Positions 61,557-64,000 of a DNA stretch of 64,000 bases are shown here, in pieces. How positions within the stretch are numbered: the stretch's first letter is position 1; each line of letters begins with the position of its first letter. Both the position numbers and the translations under genes were made by a program. The stretch is from Neelides folsomi (lineage: Eukaryota; Arthropoda; Collembola; Neelipleona; Neelidae), in assembly GCA_034687125.1 (NCBI GenBank), contig JAQGBZ010000140.1, forward strand, positions 1-64,000. Direction: 5' to 3'. The notes below the pieces were generated by a model that saw nothing but the letters and a program-made list of their open reading frames with translations, was not told the origin of the DNA and did not search any database.

Positions 61557-62959
61557 CTATTCAAATAAAAGAATGTGATCAATGGGACGAAGATGAATTA
61601 CTTGAGGTGGAACCATATAATCTTAACTCCATTTACTCCATGAAAGTGGAAGAGCTTCGCTGTTAAACGAAATACAAAGAATTTCCATACTCATCTAATC
61701 ACTCAACCTCAATGGAATTCGAGATTCCACCGACCCAAAACAAGATAGAGATTAATCGGAGAATTTAATTTTAAAAGCGCAGGCGAAATCTCTACAAAGT
61801 GCCTTACCTAAATACATAAAAGACATAAAAGAAGGTTGAAGAATTTAACCAATGTGATTAAATATCTATTTTAGTATACAAGCCTTATAGAAAAAACTCG
61901 TTGACCTCAGTTGAACTGAGGTCAATTTCAAATATGTACGAGTATAATAATAATAATATTTTACAATATCTTACAAGATAGAACAATTGGTTCACAATTA
62001 CTATGCATTACAATATATTTATGTAGTAGTAAAACATCAATGAAATAAATCAATTTCTTTTCCCTAATTTGCAAAAAAATTGAAAATTGGAAAATTCAAA
62101 GCATTATAAATTCAATGCACTATTAAATAAATTGGTTCCAGGTTTAAGTTAGACGTTAAAGAAAGAAGGATTCAAAATTTAATACGCAGTGCCAATAGCT
62201 GACACATAAAGTTTTGAAATACATACATAAATATATACATACCATTTCGATTTTTATTTTGTTGCATCCGTAGCAAAGGGCCAGAATTCCCTCGGAGTCG
62301 ATGTCCAGGGCACTCTGGGAAATAAGAAAGGAAGTCAAGGAAGAGCGGAGCGATGGGAATTGGCTCAATAGACCTTTCTCGATGGAGAGAAAAGGATTCG
62401 AAGTTGAGAGTAAATGGGGCTATTGAATAATTCATGACTTTCCCATTCTCCTCCTCCTCCTTCGTCCTCCTCCTCCTCTAAAGAGTGTCACTCACTCATG
62501 ACGAATTCAAATAAATAGTTGAGCCAATTTGCAAACTGTCTCAAACAGAGTGTTCTCCAGCGTCCACTCTCAAACCAATTAAGAAACGAAACACTCGACT
62601 GCCTTCCCAAACCCAACAACACTTTTCACTCCTCAGCTCCATTAAGAACCTCAATCGGGAGGAGAGGTCATGGTATTTGTTTTAATATTATAAGTAAATG
62701 GGACGAGTTGCCCTGTCCCTCCTTCCCACTTTTCCGCTCGTGGGGAGAATGGGAATGAGGGGAAATGAGGACTAACCTTGCAAAAAACACATGATGGTTT
62801 GGGAGTAATGGAATTCTCTTCCCTTTCACCACTTTCCAGGTTCTCCACGAGTTTTCCTCCCATACGAGTGAGCGTTGAAGCGGTTGAGGGATATCCCCTT
62901 GTGATTAAATCCCCGATCAGCTCCTCGCACTGTTTCTGAATTGTTTCAATTTTCTCTTT
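61500..62959 (-). CDS. CTU2: CTU2 (cytoplasmic tRNA 2-thiolation protein 2), 3' part
   Basis: Minus-strand exons, in coding order: 62959-62777 (61 codons), 62314-62243 (24 codons) and 61556-61500 (18 codons plus TAA), all phase 0. The first encodes KEKIETIQKQCEELIGDLIT then RGYPSTASTLTRMGGKLVEN, matching vertebrate CTU2 (FPSTVSTVYRTSEKLV), and ends SCVFCK. The second continues SALDIDSEGILALCYGCNKI. Together they form the paired CxxC...CxxC cluster near the CTU2 C-terminus. CTU2 (Ncs2) works with CTU1 in the cytosol to thiolate wobble U34 of tRNA-Lys, -Glu and -Gln using sulfur from URM1. The N-terminal ATP-binding-fold part lies right of the window. The gene is convergent with RPUSD2. Confidence 0.85.
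61557..62242 (-). other. CTU2: CTU2 intron (686 nt) with a 25-bp palindrome
   Basis: AT-rich intron. It contains a perfect palindrome at 61901-61925: 12-bp arms TTGACCTCAGTT around one base. Another short CTU2 exon could hide here, but I found none. Confidence 0.45.
61901..61925. repeat. Perfect 12-1-12 inverted repeat with everted AGGTCA half-sites
   Basis: Arms TTGACCTCAGTT and AACTGAGGTCAA around a single G. Read as protein sites, TGACCT and AGGTCA are everted nuclear-receptor half-sites with 11 bases between them. Read as RNA, it would be a tight stem with an impractically small loop, so a cruciform or protein site is more natural. Confidence 0.5.
62243..62314 (-). CDS. CTU2: CTU2 exon with the second CxxC
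   Basis: On the minus strand, acceptor CTTATTTCCCAG, then SALDIDSEGILALCYGCNKI and KIEM, then donor GTATGT. LCY.C..(I/T)IK is the CTU2 C-terminal zinc-type motif. Only 14 residues separate CVFC from CYGC, whereas vertebrates have tens of residues there, so this protein lacks that insert. Confidence 0.85.
62315..62776 (-). other. CTU2: CTU2 intron with a CTC/TCC microsatellite
   Basis: 462-nt intron. It includes a (CTC)n-type simple repeat at 62447-62479. Open frames across it are extensions of the exon frames and composition effects. Confidence 0.5.
62447..62479. repeat. CTC/TCC trinucleotide microsatellite
   Basis: An almost pure run of CTC/TCC units interrupted once by TTCGT, inside a CTU2 intron. 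Confidence 0.75.
62777..62959 (-). CDS. CTU2: CTU2 exon with the YPSTxSTLxRxxxKLVE block and first CxxC
   Basis: On the minus strand, acceptor TTTCTTTCTTCCAG, 61 codons, then donor GTTAGT. It carries the amphipathic helix and PST.ST...R...KLV block that identifies CTU2, an acidic Glu-rich spacer (LESGEREENS), and CVFCK at the end. Both ends are phase 0, so the upstream exon, not seen in this window, must end in phase 0. Confidence 0.88.
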
Positions 62960-64000
62960 CTGGAAGAAAGAAAAAAGATTCTTTTAACTCCTCTATTCAT
63001 AACAACCGCTGAGAGTTTCCACTTCAACCCATTTCTTCTAATGGAACAGCCTTAATAAAATGAAAGATAAAACTATTTATACCATTCTAACACTTTTTTT
63101 ATTCTCTAGTGATAAATTCACAAAATTTTCAATTGCACAGTCAATTATTAATCAGCCTTAATTTTTACCAATTCCATAAAATAAAAAATGTATGAATTGG
63201 TTGAATTTTCTCTGTACTGTAAAATGTTTAAATGTTTAAACTTTGAAATACCCAAATAAATAAGAAAATTAACGCTCTGGAAAATTTTAGATCAAATGTT
63301 AAAGGAATTTGTGTGAAAATAAGTTTTGTGAGATTATCAATATTAACTTGACCACAGACTGGTGATTGGCATTTAATTAAAGATATGGGTTGAGCTGTAT
63401 ATAAAATGAAATAAAATATAAATTCCTCCTTCCGAAAGCGAATCCATGCGGAGGAGTTAACGTGCTTTCCCTTTTTATTAATTCATTTTTAACACTCTGC
63501 TCGAGCGATGAAAGAATTCCATTACGGAATGCATAAAATGCATGAGGGACTTCCGCGACAAGAATTTTACACCAGGAAAAAGGCGGATTGGGGAAGTGGA
63601 AACGCGCCATGAGCTTAACGGAATATAAATGTTAAATGAGAGCTGGGCTTTTAAAAATTAATATTTTCAAACGGTGAGGAAACTCGTGGAGCATTCGAAT
63701 GAATGAAATTGGATGAAGAAGGTCTTGGATAATGATTAAAGGACTTGACTATGATTACTATTAGGAAAAGTCTAAAGGGTGTCTTCACCTCATGCATAAT
63801 AAGTTGGGAGGGGTCGAAGGTCTCTCCCACAATTCCCCTCTTATTTTCTTATTCGAGTGAAATGGAATTGAATGTTGTCTGTGTTGTGTACTCAAAATCG
63901 ACTTCCTCCACTCTCTAAAGAAATGAAATTGAAGGGAAATGGCTTTCAAACCAAAAGCTATTTCCGAATTCTCTTCCCCGTCATATCTCCTTATTCTTAT
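62960..64000 (-). other. CTU2: CTU2 intron running to the right edge
   Basis: AT-rich sequence in which I could not recognise the preceding CTU2 exon. A 77-codon minus-strand frame at 63377-63610 does not resemble CTU2. Confidence 0.4.

Noticed and set aside
1-64000. tRNA, rRNA, CRISPR, LTR or virus-derived elements
   Set aside because: No tRNA B-box with a plausible cloverleaf, no rRNA-like sequence, no regular repeat-spacer array and no paired long terminal repeats were seen by eye.

Overview
The window is nuclear DNA from an animal. It is AT-rich, genes are split by GT-AG introns (several over 10 kb), and the recognisable products are animal housekeeping proteins. The short TA-flanked transposon remnants, base composition and general texture suggest an arthropod, perhaps a copepod-like crustacean. 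That taxonomic guess is weak. I saw no prokaryotic, viral, LTR-type or CRISPR structure.

Layout. (1) 199-478, +: last coding exon of an Arg/Gly/Asn-rich, probably RNA-binding protein, with a poly(A) signal near 902. (2) 1262-1579: a 318-bp pogo/Tigger-like MITE with inverted termini and TA target duplication. (3) 3495-3994, +: a complete three-exon DAP1 gene (death-associated protein 1). (4) 5271-58792, +: one very large gene for an RNA pseudouridine synthase of the RluA family, RPUSD2. Its core exons start at 23044 and two different upstream coding starts can be proposed: a mitochondrial-leader-like pair of exons at 5271-5323 and 5493-5643, and a His/Ala/Pro-rich exon at 11650-11949 behind a TATA box. 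Intron 1 also carries a 564-bp Tc1/mariner-like MITE (19312-19875). (5) 61500-62959, -: the 3' exons of CTU2, the tRNA wobble-uridine thiolation subunit, convergent with RPUSD2 and running off the right edge.

The main discovery is a pair of homologous exons in RPUSD2, 48499-48586 (A) and 50746-50833 (B). Both are exactly 88 nt with identical phase. Each encodes the same 29-residue block containing the 'KP' motif next to the catalytic site, with 16 of 29 residues identical and most shared residues using different synonymous codons. Including both exons gives a stop at the second codon of B, and skipping both gives a stop after 22 codons. They therefore behave as mutually exclusive exons that would give two versions of the enzyme's active-site-side segment.

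Together with CTU2, the right half of the window holds two RNA uridine-modification genes facing each other. The long introns hold little that I recognise apart from several GC-richer patches and one unexplained 108-codon minus-strand ORF at 52341-52667.
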